The position numbers were made by a program, and so were the translations under genes. Positions 10,031-21,289 of a DNA stretch of 64,000 nt are shown here, in pieces (the stretch's first letter is position 1; each line of letters starts with the position of its first letter). The notes under the pieces were generated by a model. That model saw nothing but the letters and a program-made list of their open reading frames with translations. It ran no database searches and had not been told where the DNA came from. Origin of the DNA: Dugong dugon (lineage: Eukaryota > Chordata > Mammalia > Sirenia > Dugongidae); the NCBI GenBank assembly GCA_030035585.1, contig CM057480.1:6255001-6319000 (forward strand), written 5' to 3'.

Positions 10031-11631
10031 GTGCAGGCTCTGGATGAGTGTGGGGGGAGGGGAGTGGGGCTCCCCGCTACGGGGGCCCACGATGACCAGA
10101 GGGGGCCTGGGGCGCAGACACCGCCCTGGAGACACACAGCTCCCTCCCAGGACTTTCCCTCTCCAGGGTCCCCAGTCCCCTCCCAAAGAAACTGACCACT
10201 ACCCTTCCCTCTCCACAGCCCTCCTCACCCTGGCCAGCTACAGAGTCACTCTTCCCATATTTGTAGGAATATCAGAGACTAGTTTTTTCTACCGTCTTTC
10301 ATTTCCCATCAGCCCATGTGTCTTTTTGCATGTTGCTCCTGTTTTAGTGTTTAACTTCCAACCCCAGGGCCTGGGCAGCAGTCGGCTGGGCTGTCCTTCC
10401 ACACCTCCTCCAGCCTCACACATTGTCATGCTGAGCAGGCTTCTTTTACCCTAAAGCACAGGGCGCAGGCTATGACACACCTTTTTCTGCCACCTGCAAT
10501 CTCGGGGACACATCATGTGACCCCTCCAGGTCAGGGGCTGTGTGCTGACTCTCTGCAGAATGTTCCAGAAGGGAGGCCAGTTCCCACGATGATTGAGTCT
10601 CTCACTGCTGCTGGCCCTGGACTGATTCCTTCTGCTGCCCTTTCAGCAGGGCTGCAGGAACACTTACGAGCATCCTCATACATTGAGCCACCCAGGACAG
10701 ACTCCCAGGAGCCGCATGCTGGGGGGAAGGATGTGCACATTTCAAGTTAGGACCACTAGAGCCAGGCTCCTTCCCAAAACAGCTGTCGCAGTCACGTGGC
10801 CCAGCAGTCTGTGATGCTAGCTGCCTCTCTGCATCGAGCCGGTTCCGGGTGTTATGGTTCTTTTCCATTTTGCCAATTTGCTGTCCAGGTGGCCAGTGAA
10901 ACCACAGGGTGGCTTTGAGAAGCCGAGCCCCCTCTCGGTCCTTTACTGGCCATTCGGATTCACTCTTCCTGAGTCGTTTGTTCAGATCCTGGGTCCTGTG
11001 GGGGTCTGTCTCCCACCCGAGGATCCCAGGCTCTCACTCTTGGCTGGCTATGTGTGCTCCATAGCTTCAGGTTCTCAAAACCCCCTTTAATGCACAGGAA
11101 GAAAAGTCCGTGTCTCGCTTTGCCATCAGAGGGGATCTCATGGGGTGTGTCTGCTCTGTGCACTGTCTCCAGCTGGGAAGGCATGAGCTTGCAGCAGACC
11201 TTCCCCTCTGAGTCAGGAGCAGAGCAGGCCTTACGTAGCACACAGGGAACCTCACGGAACCTTAGTGTTGGACGGTTCTGGGCTCTGACCAGGTGACTCC
11301 GAGCAGACACTGGATATCGCCAAGCCTCTGTTTTCTCATCTCTGGCATGGGGTGTTCTGTGAGGACTCACTGGGATACTGCTGTTCCTACAGGGAGATAC
11401 CATGGTTACTTAGTCAACAAAATGACTTCAGGTTCCTAACGTTTTTAATCATTCCCTACCTCAACTTCTGCTTGGAAAGCTGAGTCCTGTTTTCTGCTGG
11501 AGGCACTTGTGTCCCACCTCCTGCCACAGGTCACGGAGGGCGGGGGAGTGCCTGGTCTGAGCTCCGGCCCACCCTTCTGGTGGTTCATAGGGCCGCCTCT
11601 CACAATATGTCCCTCCTCTGTCCCATCCCAG
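10031..11631 (+). other. Intron-like sequence of the RALGDS-like gene
   Basis: Non-repetitive, moderately GC-rich, without a convincing exon. Open frames of up to 147 codons occur on both strands (for example 10960-11403 minus) but lack homology I recognise. Confidence 0.4.
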
Positions 11632-11825
11632 TGTGTCTGTGGGTCAGACCAGGACCTGGATGAGGCCTGGGTGGTGAAAACCATCAAGGCAGGCTCACTG
11701 GAGAAGCTGGTGGAGTACCTGGTACCTGCGTTCCTAAAGGGTGACTTCTCCTATATCAAAATCTTCCTGGGAACATACAGAACCTATGCCACCACCCAGC
11801 AGGTCCTAGATGAGCTGTTCCAAAG
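11632..11825 (+). CDS. RALGDS-like exon: RasGEF N-terminal domain, part 1
   Basis: Flanked by a good acceptor (cccatcccag) and donor (gtgagc). Encodes 64 codons plus two bases, including AGSLEKLVEYLVPAF and TYRTYATTQQVLDELFQ. These closely resemble the REM (RasGEF_N) domain of RALGDS, the exchange factor for Ral GTPases. In known family members this domain packs against and supports the CDC25 catalytic domain. Exon ends with AG, completed by the G of the exon at 12470. No stop or frameshift. It lies inside the retroviral composite. Confidence 0.85.
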
Positions 11826-12469
11826 GTGAGCGCCCTGCCCTCCACAGCCCAGTGGGGACTCTGCCCCCTACCAGTTGTGAGTCTGGGGAATGTCACTTCA
11901 CCACTCAGAGCCTCAGTTTGCTCCCCTGAGAAGTGGGGTGGTAAAGGATCAGTCAGCTAGAATTACTGTCAGGACCACGTGGGACAAGCCATGGAAAGTG
12001 TGTACCCAGAGCCCAGCTCTATGGTAAAGGGTGCTGGAGGGGCTGGGATGTTCACATGGATTATTTTCCTCTCCCTCATGAAGAAGCTGTCTGCCTCACC
12101 CCTTATTGACTGCGTGCCCTTGAGCAAACCTATTTCCCAGTTGTAAAGGGGGGTTGCGATTCCATCTAGTGGGTCTTTGTCCTTGGTGTAGCCAGAATAC
12201 GGATCCCTGGAGGCTGGTAGAGGGGCCCCAGGACTCTCAGATACCTGGGAAGGTGCTGGTTGGGTTTATTCATTCACCAGTTATCCATGAAGCCCCTACT
12301 GTTGCAGACACTGTTCTAGGCACTTAGCATCATTCAGTGGACAGAGCAGATAGGAAGCCCTGCCCTCCTGGGCCTCCATTCTAGTCGGGGAGTCAGACAG
12401 GAACACTAGACATCTTAAGCAGGTAGTGTCCACGGTGCATTAGATGTGACACCCTCATGCCACCTCTAG

Positions 12470-12529
12470 GTATGGATGTAACCACCCCTATTCTGCCATG
12501 GACGGTGAACCCCAGGACCAGCTGAAAGA
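12470..12529 (+). CDS. RALGDS-like exon: RasGEF N-terminal domain, part 2
   Basis: Short 60-bp exon between cacctctag and gtgagt. Encodes YGCNHPYSAMDGEPQDQLK, matching the RALGDS segment between the two main REM exons. Phase fits both neighbours (needs one base from the previous exon's codon and leaves GA, giving Asp with the next T). Too short to show as an isolated frame. A MIR/L3-like ancient repeat may lie upstream at about 12260-12420. Confidence 0.85.
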
Positions 12530-13439
12530 GTGAGTGGACTTTGGGTGGAGAAGGAGGGGCTCCTGTCTCAGAAGGGTGGAGGCTGTAGGGGGCCCGTGTT
12601 TGGATTGGGGCTGGGCAGACCCTGGGCCCCACACATCTAGATTCAACTAGAGGAATGAGATTGGGGGTGCACCCTGCAGGAAGTAAGCAGTCATAGAGAG
12701 CTGGGGGTGGAACCTGGGTGTCCTGGGGAAGAGAGGGGAGGCTGACGACTCAGAGAGGCCCCTGAGAGAATCCATCCCCTGACAATCCCCTCACATCATG
12801 GCTTGCCCCCTCCCCTATTTAAAGCCCAAAACAGGACGTGCGAGGTGGGGGAGAAACCTGCTCCCGAATCCCGATCCCCAGTCGTGGGTGCTCAGCTGCA
12901 TGTGGGGCCCCTGTCCCGTGGGAGAACGGTGTCCGTGGGAGAAGAGACCCTCACATGCGTGCAGAGAACCAGCAGCATGCTGCTGCACACGCTCCAGAGG
13001 AGGGGCCCAAGGGCCTGAGCATCTGGGGCAGGGGACAGACTCCATGTGTCACTCAGCATCAGATAATCCTGGAGCACTACTGTGTGCCAGGCTGTGAGGT
13101 GAACATGCAGACACACACCTCCGTGCCCTTGGAGGGTTACTTTCCAGTGGGGAGAGGGCCAGGGGACAGAAAGTGACATAATTCAGGCTCCCCAAGGAAA
13201 GAGAGTTGGTCAGACCATTGATGGGGAGCTCCCTGGGACCAATGCTCTGTGCCAGCCCCCTGCTCAGTGACCAGGCCTGCCACTACCAGAACAGCCAGAG
13301 GGCAAGATGCAGGGTGGTGCTGACCTTTGGAAGGACAGGGACAGACAGAGGGACCCGGCCCTTTGCAGGGATGCTCTGGGAGGGCAGTGTGGCAGGAAAA
13401 GCCAGGCCTTTGACCCTGCTCTTCACCACCCACCCCCAG

Positions 13440-13633
13440 TGCCATCTCTTTCATCCTGGGCACATGGCTGAAGGACTACTCGGAGGATTTCGATCAGCCC
13501 CCGTACTTCCCCTGCCTAAAGCTCCTGGTGGAGTATGTGCAGGTGAACATGCCAGGCTCCCATCTGGAGCGCCGTGCCCAACTTCTCTTGGCCCAGCTGG
13601 ATCCAGTGGAGGTCACCAAATCAGAGCCAGAGG
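13440..13633 (+). CDS. RALGDS-like exon: RasGEF N-terminal domain, part 3
   Basis: Flanked by cacccccag and gtgagg. Encodes AISFILGTWLKDYSEDF, then PPYFPCLKLLVEYVQVNMPG and ERRAQLLLAQLDPVEV, the end of the REM domain as in RALGDS. Ends TCAGAGCCAGAG plus one base; the next exon completes an Ala codon. The upstream interval 12530-13439 is intron sequence with no recognised content. The three REM exons give 149 clean codons, which argues against long neutral decay. Confidence 0.85.
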
Positions 13634-13866
13634 GTGAGGAGGACTGGGTATGCCTGCATGTGAGCTTGTGAGGGAGACATGGGAAGACCCCCAGAAGCTG
13701 GGGTTTAGCCAGAGCACAGAGTAACCTCAGACTGTCCTTTGGTGGACCACAGTCTGGGAAGACTTCCTGGGGTGGAAATCTTGGGAATGGGCTTCTCTTC
13801 ATGGCATTGGGATGTTTTGCATCACTGGAAAGGCAGATATATTGGTGAAAATTTCTCCTCTTGCAG

Positions 13867-15041
13867 CTCCAGAGCCAGGGCCACAGCCAATTGTAAAAGT
13901 AGCTCAAGATCTATCTTTGCCCCAAGAACCGGCTTCTGGACCATCTGCTGGCATACATTCTGCTTCTTTACCAGCACCGGAGCTCCACAGTGCACCACCT
14001 ATTACATCACCAGCTCCAGCACTGGCACCAGATGGAGAGCCAGCTGGAGGAGTGGATTCCCATCCAGGGTCACCTCCAGAACTGGCCCCTGGACCACTGG
14101 CTGATGTCAATCCTGCTCTTGCTACAACACCGGAGCTCCACAGAACACCAGCTATTCCATTACCAGCTCCATCGCTGGTACTAGACGAAGAGCTGGCTGG
14201 AGGGCTGGATTCTTATCCTGGGCCACCTCCAGATCTGGCTCCTGTACCACCTGGTGAGGTTGATCTTCCTCCTGCTCCAACACTGGAGCTCCATAGAGCA
14301 CCAGCTATTCCATCACCAGCTCCTGCACTGGCACCTGATGAAGAGCCAGCTGGAGGGTCAGATTCTTATCCTGGGTCACCTCCAGAACTGGCTCCCGGAC
14401 CACTGGCTCATGTCAATCCTGCTCCTGCCCCAACACTGGAGGTCGGTGTAGGCCAAGTCCTCCTCCAGCTCCACCACCAGAGTCAGATGGAGAGCTGGAT
14501 GGAGAGGTGGATTCCTATCCTGGACCACCTCCAGAACCGGATCCTGGACCACCAGCTGATGTCCATCCTACTCCTGCTCCAACTCAGGAGCTCAACAGAG
14601 CACCAGCTATTCTATCACCAGCGTCAGCTCTGGCAGCAGATGGATAGCCCACTGGAGGTTGAGATTCTTAACCTAGGCCACCTCCAGAGCCGGCTCCTGG
14701 ACCACATGGTGATGTCGATCCTGGTCCTACACCGACAGCGAAGCTCAGTAGAGCACCACCTATCCCATCACCAGCTTCCACACTGGCACCGGATGGAGAG
14801 CCTGCAGGAGAGCTGGATTTTTACCCTGGGCAACTTCCAAAGCAGACTCCAGGACCAGTTCCTGAGTCAGATCCTTCTCTTACAGCAACACTGGAGCTGG
14901 GTAGAGCAACAAGTCTTCCATCACCAAGTCGAGCACTGGCCCCTGATAGAAACCCTGCTGGAAGATCGGATTCTCTCCCTGGGCCAATACCATAACCGGC
15001 TCCTGGACCGCCTGGTGAGGTCAGTCATGCTCCTGGACTAA
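13867..15041 (+). CDS. RALGDS-like repeat exon, Pro-rich then frame-shifted
   Basis: Begins after ttgcag at 13866, in phase with the exon at 13440. It first reads APEPGPQPIV, like the Pro/Glu-rich linker that follows the REM domain in RALGDS, then enters a 153-bp (51-codon) tandem repeat rich in Pro, Ala and acidic residues. Near 14440-14590 one unit is 149 bp long, shifting the frame. The reading stays open for about 195 more codons in the second frame, now a Leu/His/Gln-rich sequence (MSILLLLQ, HQLFHHQL type), to a stop at 15039-15041. From 11632 the splice product would have 540 codons. The CDC25 catalytic and Ras-association domains of RALGDS are absent. Confidence 0.6.
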
Positions 15042-15710
15042 CACTGGAGCTCCACAGAGCACCATCACCAGCTCCAGCACTGGCACCAGATGAAGAGCCA
15101 GCTGGAGGGTCAGATTTTTATCCTGGGCTACATCCAGAACTGGCTCCTGTACCACCTACTGATGTTGAACCTGCTCTTGCACCAAAACCAGTGCTTCGTA
15201 GACTACCAGGTATTCCATCACTAGGTCCAGCACTGGCACCAGATGGAGAGCTGGCTGGAAGGTCGGATTCTTATCCTGAGCTACATTCAGAACTGGCTCC
15301 TGGACCACCGGCTGATGTTGGTCCTGCTACTGCTCCTATACCAACTCAGTGTAGCCAACATCCTTCCATCTCCAGCTCTGGCCCGGGCACCAGGAGAAGA
15401 GACTGCTGGAGGGCTGGATTCCCATCCTGGGCTACCTCCAGAAATGGTTCGTCTACCACCTGCTGATGTCGATCCTGATCCTGCACCAACACTAGAGCTT
15501 ACTGTAGCCAGGTCTTCCTTCTCTAGTTTCATCACCAACACCAGATGAAGGGCCAGCTGGAGGGGTGGATTTCTATCCTCGGCCACCTCCAACTGGCTCC
15601 CAGATGAACAGCTGATATCAATCGTCCTCCTGCTCCAACACTGAAGCCCCACAGACTATTAAGTCCTCCATCTCCAGCTCTGCTTCGGGCACCAGAGGCC
15701 AAGCCAGTTG
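13900..15710 (+). repeat. Coding minisatellite, 153-bp unit, about 12 copies
   Basis: The marker gagctccacag (with variants) recurs at 13980, 14133, 14286, 14439, 14588, 14741, 14894, 15047, 15191, about 15346, 15495 and 15643. Spacing is 153 bp for most units, with shorter ones (149, 144, 148) that break the frame. A few more units lie inverted at 7350-7630. Units differ by point changes, so the array is not freshly expanded. Confidence 0.95.
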
Positions 15711-15873
15711 CCATACCTCCTCCATAGCAGGTCCTCATTCATAGCCAGGGAACATGGGCTCCAGAGCCAGATCCTTTCTTCTCCTCACCTGAGTGGGTAT
15801 TTTTTGGTTTTGTTGCAATATTTTTCCAGCTCAATTTTACTTTATACTATATTAACTGATAGATTTCTCCTTA

Positions 15874-15879
15874 AATAAA
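15874..15879 (+). promoter_or_regulatory. Polyadenylation-type signal of the RALGDS-like 3' end
   Basis: AATAAA about 170 bp after the last repeat unit and about 105 bp before the LTR fragment at 15985. An equivalent signal is kept in the inverted copy (7218-7223). If used, it would end the transcript before any catalytic exon. Confidence 0.5.
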
Positions 15880-15984
15880 GTTTTGTTTCAATAGCTTTAA
15901 AGTGTGTAATATAGTGGCTTTGCGTACTTTCACAATCCTGTTCCGCCATCACCAGTATCTACTTCAGAACATTTTCTTCACCAC

Positions 15985-16129
15985 TGTGATGGTTAATGTT
16001 ATGTGTCAATTTAGGTAGGCCATTAATTTCAGGGGTTTGGCGGCCATTATGAAATCATCCTCCATTTTGTGATCTGATGTGAGAACCCAATCAGTTGGTA
16101 GAGGAGTTTCCTTGGAGATGTGGCCTGCA
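15985..16129 (+). repeat. LTR fragment, copy B
   Basis: Begins TGTGATGGTTAATG and covers only the start of an LTR, then joins RT sequence at about 16129/16130. The left flank (ttcaccac) is the same as that of the inverted copy at 7111. Confidence 0.8.
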
Positions 16130-17528
16130 AATTAATATATCTCCTGGGGAATGCAGCCACTAATTTTGCCAATGCCTTTTTCTCCCGGTTTCGAAGGACC
16201 ACCAGAAACAATTTGTCTTCAGCTGGCAAGGCCAGCAACGCACCTTCACTCTTTTATCTCAGGAGTATATCATCTCTCCAGCCCTGTGTCATAATTTAGT
16301 CCACAGGGAACTTGATCGCCTTTTCCTTCCACAAGACATCACACTGGTCCATTATATCGATGACATTATGCTGACTGGACCTAGTAAGAAAGAAGTATCA
16401 ATGACTCTAGATTTATTGGTAAGACATTTGTGAGCTAGAGGGTAGGAAATTATTCTGACAAAAATTTAGGTGCCCTATATCTCAGTGAAATTTCTAGGGG
16501 TTCAGTGGTGTGGGGCATATCAAGATAGTCCTTGTAAAGTGAAGGATAAGCTGATGTATCTGGTACCTTCCTACAACTAAAAAGGAGAGACAACAGCGGT
16601 TGGGCTTCTTTGGATTTTGGAGGCATCGTATCCCTCATTTGAGTGGCGATATGCAACAGGTTCAGGCTGATGTCCAAGCAGACCTGCCACTTGGACCACA
16701 TGATCTGGCAGATCCAATGGTTCTGAAAGTGTCAGTGGCAAGATAGAGATGTTGTTTGGAGTCTTTGACAGGCTCCTACTGGTGAATCACAGTGCAGATC
16801 CTTGGGATTTTGGAGCAAAGCCCTGCCATACTCCACAGATAACTACTCTCCTTTTGTGAAAGCTTTTGGCTTGTTAGTGGGCTTTAGTAGAGACTGAACA
16901 CTTAACCATGGGCCCCCAAATCACCATGCCACCTGAGCTGCCCATTACGAACTGGATGTTGTCTGACCCACAGAGCCATAAAGTCGGATGTGCAAAGCAG
17001 CACTCCATCATTAAATGGAACTGGTATACATGATATCGGGCCTTTTAGCAGGAGCTGAAGGCTCAAGTAAGTTGCATGAGGAAATGGCCCAAATGCCCAT
17101 GGTTCCCACTTCTGTTACATTACCTGCCCTCTCCCAGTCTTCATCTATGGCCTCATAGGGAGTCCCTCATGATCAGCTGACTGAGAAAGAGAAAACTGGT
17201 GCCTGGTTTACAGATGTTTCTGCGTGATACACAGGTACCACTTGAAAGTGGACAGTGGCAGCACTATAGTCCCTTTCTGGGACCTCCCTGAAGGACAGTG
17301 GTGAGGGAATGGCACATGGCTTTTCACTTTGCTTACAAGGATAAATGGCCAGATATGCAAATGTACACTGATTTATGGGCTGTGGCCAATGGTTTGGCTG
17401 GATCACCAGGGACTTGGAAGGAACATGATTGGAAATTTGGAACCAAGGACATATGGGGAAATGTCATGTGATAGACCTCTCTGAATGGGCCAAAGAAGTG
17501 AAGATATTTGTATCTCATGTGAATGCTT
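16130..17528 (+). pseudogene. Retroviral pol remnant, plus strand (copy B: RT and RNase H)
   Basis: Plus-strand sequence homologous to 21080-19620 of copy C read in reverse: RT with a YIDDI-type catalytic site near 16352-16372, then the RNase H region to about 17520, all broken by stops. It ends abruptly at 17528 where an LTR of the opposite orientation begins. Compared with copy A it keeps the YxDD region. Gag and protease are absent because the LTR fragment is fused directly to RT. Confidence 0.8.
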
Positions 17529-18072
17529 TGTCTTAGGCTGGGATCTCTCAAGAAGCAAAACCAGCAAAGCATATAAATATGTATAGATATGGACATATTT
17601 ATATCAAGGAAATGGCTCACACAGTTGTAGAGGCCGTAACATCCCAAATCCATGGGTCCAGATAGAGGCTTCTCCTGATACACATAGCCAGAGGTGCTGG
17701 CGAATTCAAGATCGGCAGGCTGGAGACCAAGGCCGCTGCTCACAGGCTGTGAAGATCAATGAATCCCAAGATCGGCAGGCAAGACTGCAGGTAAGTTGCT
17801 AGCTCAAGTCCCAATAACCAGAGGTCAGATGAACAGGAGTGAGCTGCAGGATCCAGAACAAGCAAAAGCCCCCAAGCCCTGCCAGAACCTCTGACCACAT
17901 CTGATGCAGACCACATGCCCAAGGAAACTCCCCTTCAGCCAACTTACAGCAGATCCCATTATGGGGGTGATCCCATATTAAATCTCAACAGCAAAGAGCA
18001 AAACATCACACAACTGCCAAAACACTGATAATCATGGCCCAGCCTAGTGGACACACAATCTTAACCATCACA
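17529..18072 (-). repeat. Inner LTR, different subtype (3' LTR of copy C internal region)
   Basis: Starts TGTCTTAGG and ends CCATCACA. Its block at about 17862-17945 is unrelated to the matching block of the two outer LTRs and resembles the solo LTR at 692. The left flank is copy B (five bases before the LTR are TGCTT); a matching duplication is not found at 24096. Confidence 0.85.
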
Positions 18073-18870
18073 GTCCACCCCTTGTCAACTTGGCACCTGT
18101 ACACATCTCCTCAAGCCATACATAATCTCTGAATAAAGACAATTATAAAGTCATTCTTGTGCCTAACATGATACAATGAACACACATACAACCGAAAATG
18201 CACTAGCCTTGTTTACATCCTATATTGTGTAAGTGGAAAAACAAAACTATTTGATGCACTCATACAAATCAAAAACACTCATAAAAGTTACAGTCTTCTT
18301 TTCTGCAACTGGTCATGTGGCTGTAAATGATATTTAGAACTACCTTCTTCCACCACCCATTCCATATTCCCTTTGCTCTCAGCAAGCACCTCAGCTGGTC
18401 CTTGTTCTTTGCCTGGTGGGGTGACCCAAACATTCACTCCTGAAGGGTCTGGGCCATTAGTAGTCATGTCGGAATTAAGTTGCTATAGTTTTCCATTGAC
18501 TTTAATCACAGGACATGGTAGTACTAAGAGACACCCTAAGGGATCTCCTGCATTCCAGACATAACTCTTCTTTACCTCCATTATGTAATATCAATCTGAT
18601 TACCTTTTGGTAATCAGGATCAATCACACCAGCTAGTACGGTAACTCCTCTCTTTGTTGATCCAGAGGCATAAGGAGCCCAAAGTGGCCAGGTGGCATTT
18701 TTAACTTCCAGTTCAATGGAATAGTGATGTGTCTCCAGGTGGGAGCATTCCTCCCTTTGGAACTAAGACCTCTAGACCTGCAGAGCATAAGGGAGCAGGA
18801 ACAGGAAGCAAAAATCTTGTGAGTGGGTTACTAGGGGTAATAGTAAGTGATGCCACTCCCATCCTCCCCC
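18073..18870 (-). pseudogene. 3' end of copy C internal region with degraded dUTPase-like domain
   Basis: Nearly the same nucleotide sequence as 4563-5370, including the polypurine tract at 18073-18086. The dUTPase-like domain has small deletions (for example near 18650) and no open frame of useful length. No envelope gene is seen. Confidence 0.75.
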
Positions 18871-19590
18871 TTGATACCTAGACTCATGAATCCTGGCTAT
18901 GGGAGATACAACATCATATATTGGACACTGGTTTAGAGCATATACAGCCTCCTAGAAAACACTGCCCCCACCCTGCAAGGTACTGCCACCTAGCTGACAC
19001 TGTAATTGTGTCTTTAGGAGGCCATTCCATCATTCTATCAAGCCAGCTGCTTCAGGATGATAGTGAACATGGTAAGACCAGTGAATTCCATAAGCATGGC
19101 CCACTGCTGCACTACATTTGCTGTGAAGTGAGTCCCATGATCTGAGGCAATGCTGTGTGGGATACCATGGTGGTGGATAAGGCATTCTGTGAGTCCACAG
19201 ATGGTAGTTTTGGCAGAAGCATTGCATGCAGGGAAGGCAAATACATATCCAGAGTAAGTGTCTATTCCAGTATGAACAAAATGCTGCCCTTGCTATGATG
19301 GAAGTAGTCCAATGTAATTAACTTGTTACCTGGTTGCTCGCTGATAATCTTGAGGGATGGCGTCATATCGGGGACTCAAGGTTGGTCTCTGCTGCTGGCA
19401 GACTGGGCATTCAGCAGTGGCTGTAGCCAAGTCAGCCTTGGTGAGTGGAAGTCCATGTTGCTGGGCCCATGCATAACCTCCATCCCTGCCACCATCGCCA
19501 CTTTGTTCATGAGCCCATTGAGCAATAACGGGAGTAGCTGGGGAAAGAGGATGAGTGGTTTCCACAGAATGCATCATCCTATCCACTGAT
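18870..19590 (-). pseudogene. Retroviral integrase remnant (copy C)
   Basis: The zinc-binding N-terminal part is open at 19326-19586 (HEQSGDGG, then ECPVCQQQ). The core domain follows to the left, broken. One His of the HHCC set appears changed next to HEQSGDGG relative to copy A (HEQSGHGG). Confidence 0.8.
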
Positions 19591-19599
19591 TGTTAAAAT

Positions 19600-20330
19600 C
19601 CTCCTCTGCTGAGTTGGTGAGCATTCACATGAGATACAAATATCTTCTCTTCTTTGGCCCATTCAGAAAGGTCCATCCACTTACCTCTTCCCTATAAATC
19701 CTTGTCTTCAATTTTCCAATCATGTCCCTTCCAACTCCCTGACCATTCGGCCAAACCATGAATTAGTATATAATCGCACATCTGGCCACTTCTCCTTCCA
19801 AGCAAAGTGAACAACCAGTGCACTGCTTGAAGTTTCGCCCGTCGGGAGGATTTCCCTTCACCACTGTCCTTCAGGGAGGCCCCAGAAAGGGGCCGTAGTG
19901 CTGCCACTGTCCATTTTCAAGTGGTGCCTGCATATTGTGCAGAACCATCTGTAAACCAGGTGTGAGTTTTCTCTTCTTCAGTCAACTGATCATAAGGAAC
20001 TCCCCATGAGGCCATAGGTGCAGACTGGGAGATGGAAGGTAATGTGACAGGAGTGGAGACCATGGGCATTTGGGCCACTTCCTCATGCAACTTACTTGTG
20101 CCTTCAGGTCCTCCTTGGGCCTGATCTCATATATACTACTTCCATTTAATGATGGAGTGCTGCTGTGCACATCCAACTTTATAGCTCTGTGGGTCAGACA
20201 ACACCCAGTTCGTGATGGGCAGCTTAGGCTGCATGGTGATTTGGGGGCCCATGGTTAAGCGTTCAGTCTCTACTAAGGCCCAGTAACAAGCCAAAAGCTG
20301 TTTCTCAAAAGGAGAGTAGTTACCTGTTGT
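19600..20330 (-). pseudogene. Retroviral RNase H remnant (copy C)
   Basis: Short open pieces at 19692-19907 and 19982-20176 in the order expected between RT and integrase. Contains SGEGKSSRRAKLQAVHW, a stretch typical of the RNase H domain of this class. Confidence 0.65.
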
Positions 20331-20339
20331 GGACGGCAG

Positions 20340-21240
20340 GGCTTAGCTCCAAAATCTTAAGGGTCTATGCTGTGAGTCACCAATAGGGGCCTGTAAAAGA
20401 CTTCAAACAGCATCTGTATCTGCCATGGACACTTCAAGCACCATTGGATCAGCTGGATCATATGGCCCAAGTAGCAGAGTGGCTTACCCAGGAGTCTGAA
20501 CCTGTTGCAGTGCCTTCTCTTGTTCTGGGCCCTGCTCAAAACTAGCAGCTTTTCAAGTCACTTGATAAATAAGCCCAAGTAGCACACCCAAATGAGGAAT
20601 ATGCTGCCTCCAAAATCCAAAGAGGCCCACTAGGCATTGTGCCTCCTTTTTTATTTGTGGGAGGAGTCAGATGTAATAACTTCTCCTTCACTTTAGAAGG
20701 AATATCTCGACATGCCCCACACCACTGGACCCCTAGAAATTTCACCAAGTTGGAAGGTGCCTGAATTTTTGTAGGATTAATTTCCTACCCTCTAGCATGC
20801 AAATGTTTTACTAATAAGTCCAGAGTCATTGACACTTCTTCCTTACTAGGTCCAAGCAACATAATGTCATCAATGTAATGGACCAGCATGATGTCTTGTA
20901 GAAAGAAAAGGCGATCAAGGTCCCTGCAGACTAAATTATGACATAGGGCTAGAAAGTTGATGTAGCCCTGAGGTAGGCAGCTGATGGTGGATTGCTGGCC
21001 TTGCCAGCTGAAGGCAAACTGCTTCTGATGGTCCTTCAAAACAGTTGGAGAAAAAGGCATTAGCCAGATCAAAGACTGCATGCCAGGTACCAAGAGATGT
21101 ACTAATTTGCTCAAGCAATGAGACTACATCTGGAACAGCAGCTGCAATTGGAGTCACCACCTGGTTAAGTTTTCAATAATCCACTGTCATTTTCCAAGAT
21201 CCATCTGTTTTTTGCACAGGCCAAATAGGCTAGTTGAATG
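20340..21240 (-). pseudogene. Retroviral reverse transcriptase remnant (copy C)
   Basis: Open pieces at 20542-20748 and 20785-21114. The catalytic YIDDIMLLG motif is intact within the latter, preceded by LPQGYINF and followed by KFLGVQWCG further on, which are typical RT blocks. Frameshifts separate the pieces. Confidence 0.85.
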
Positions 21241-21289
21241 AGGATGTGGTGGGAATCACCACTCCTGCACATCCTTCAAGTCCCTGATG

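Noticed and set aside
10960-11403. 147-codon minus-strand frame in the RALGDS-like intron
   Set aside because: No recognisable domain, antisense to the gene and without splice or promoter support.
13812-13866. Start codon at 13812 for the 409-codon frame
   Set aside because: It lies in the intron before a good acceptor at 13866; the frame is entered by splicing from 13633.
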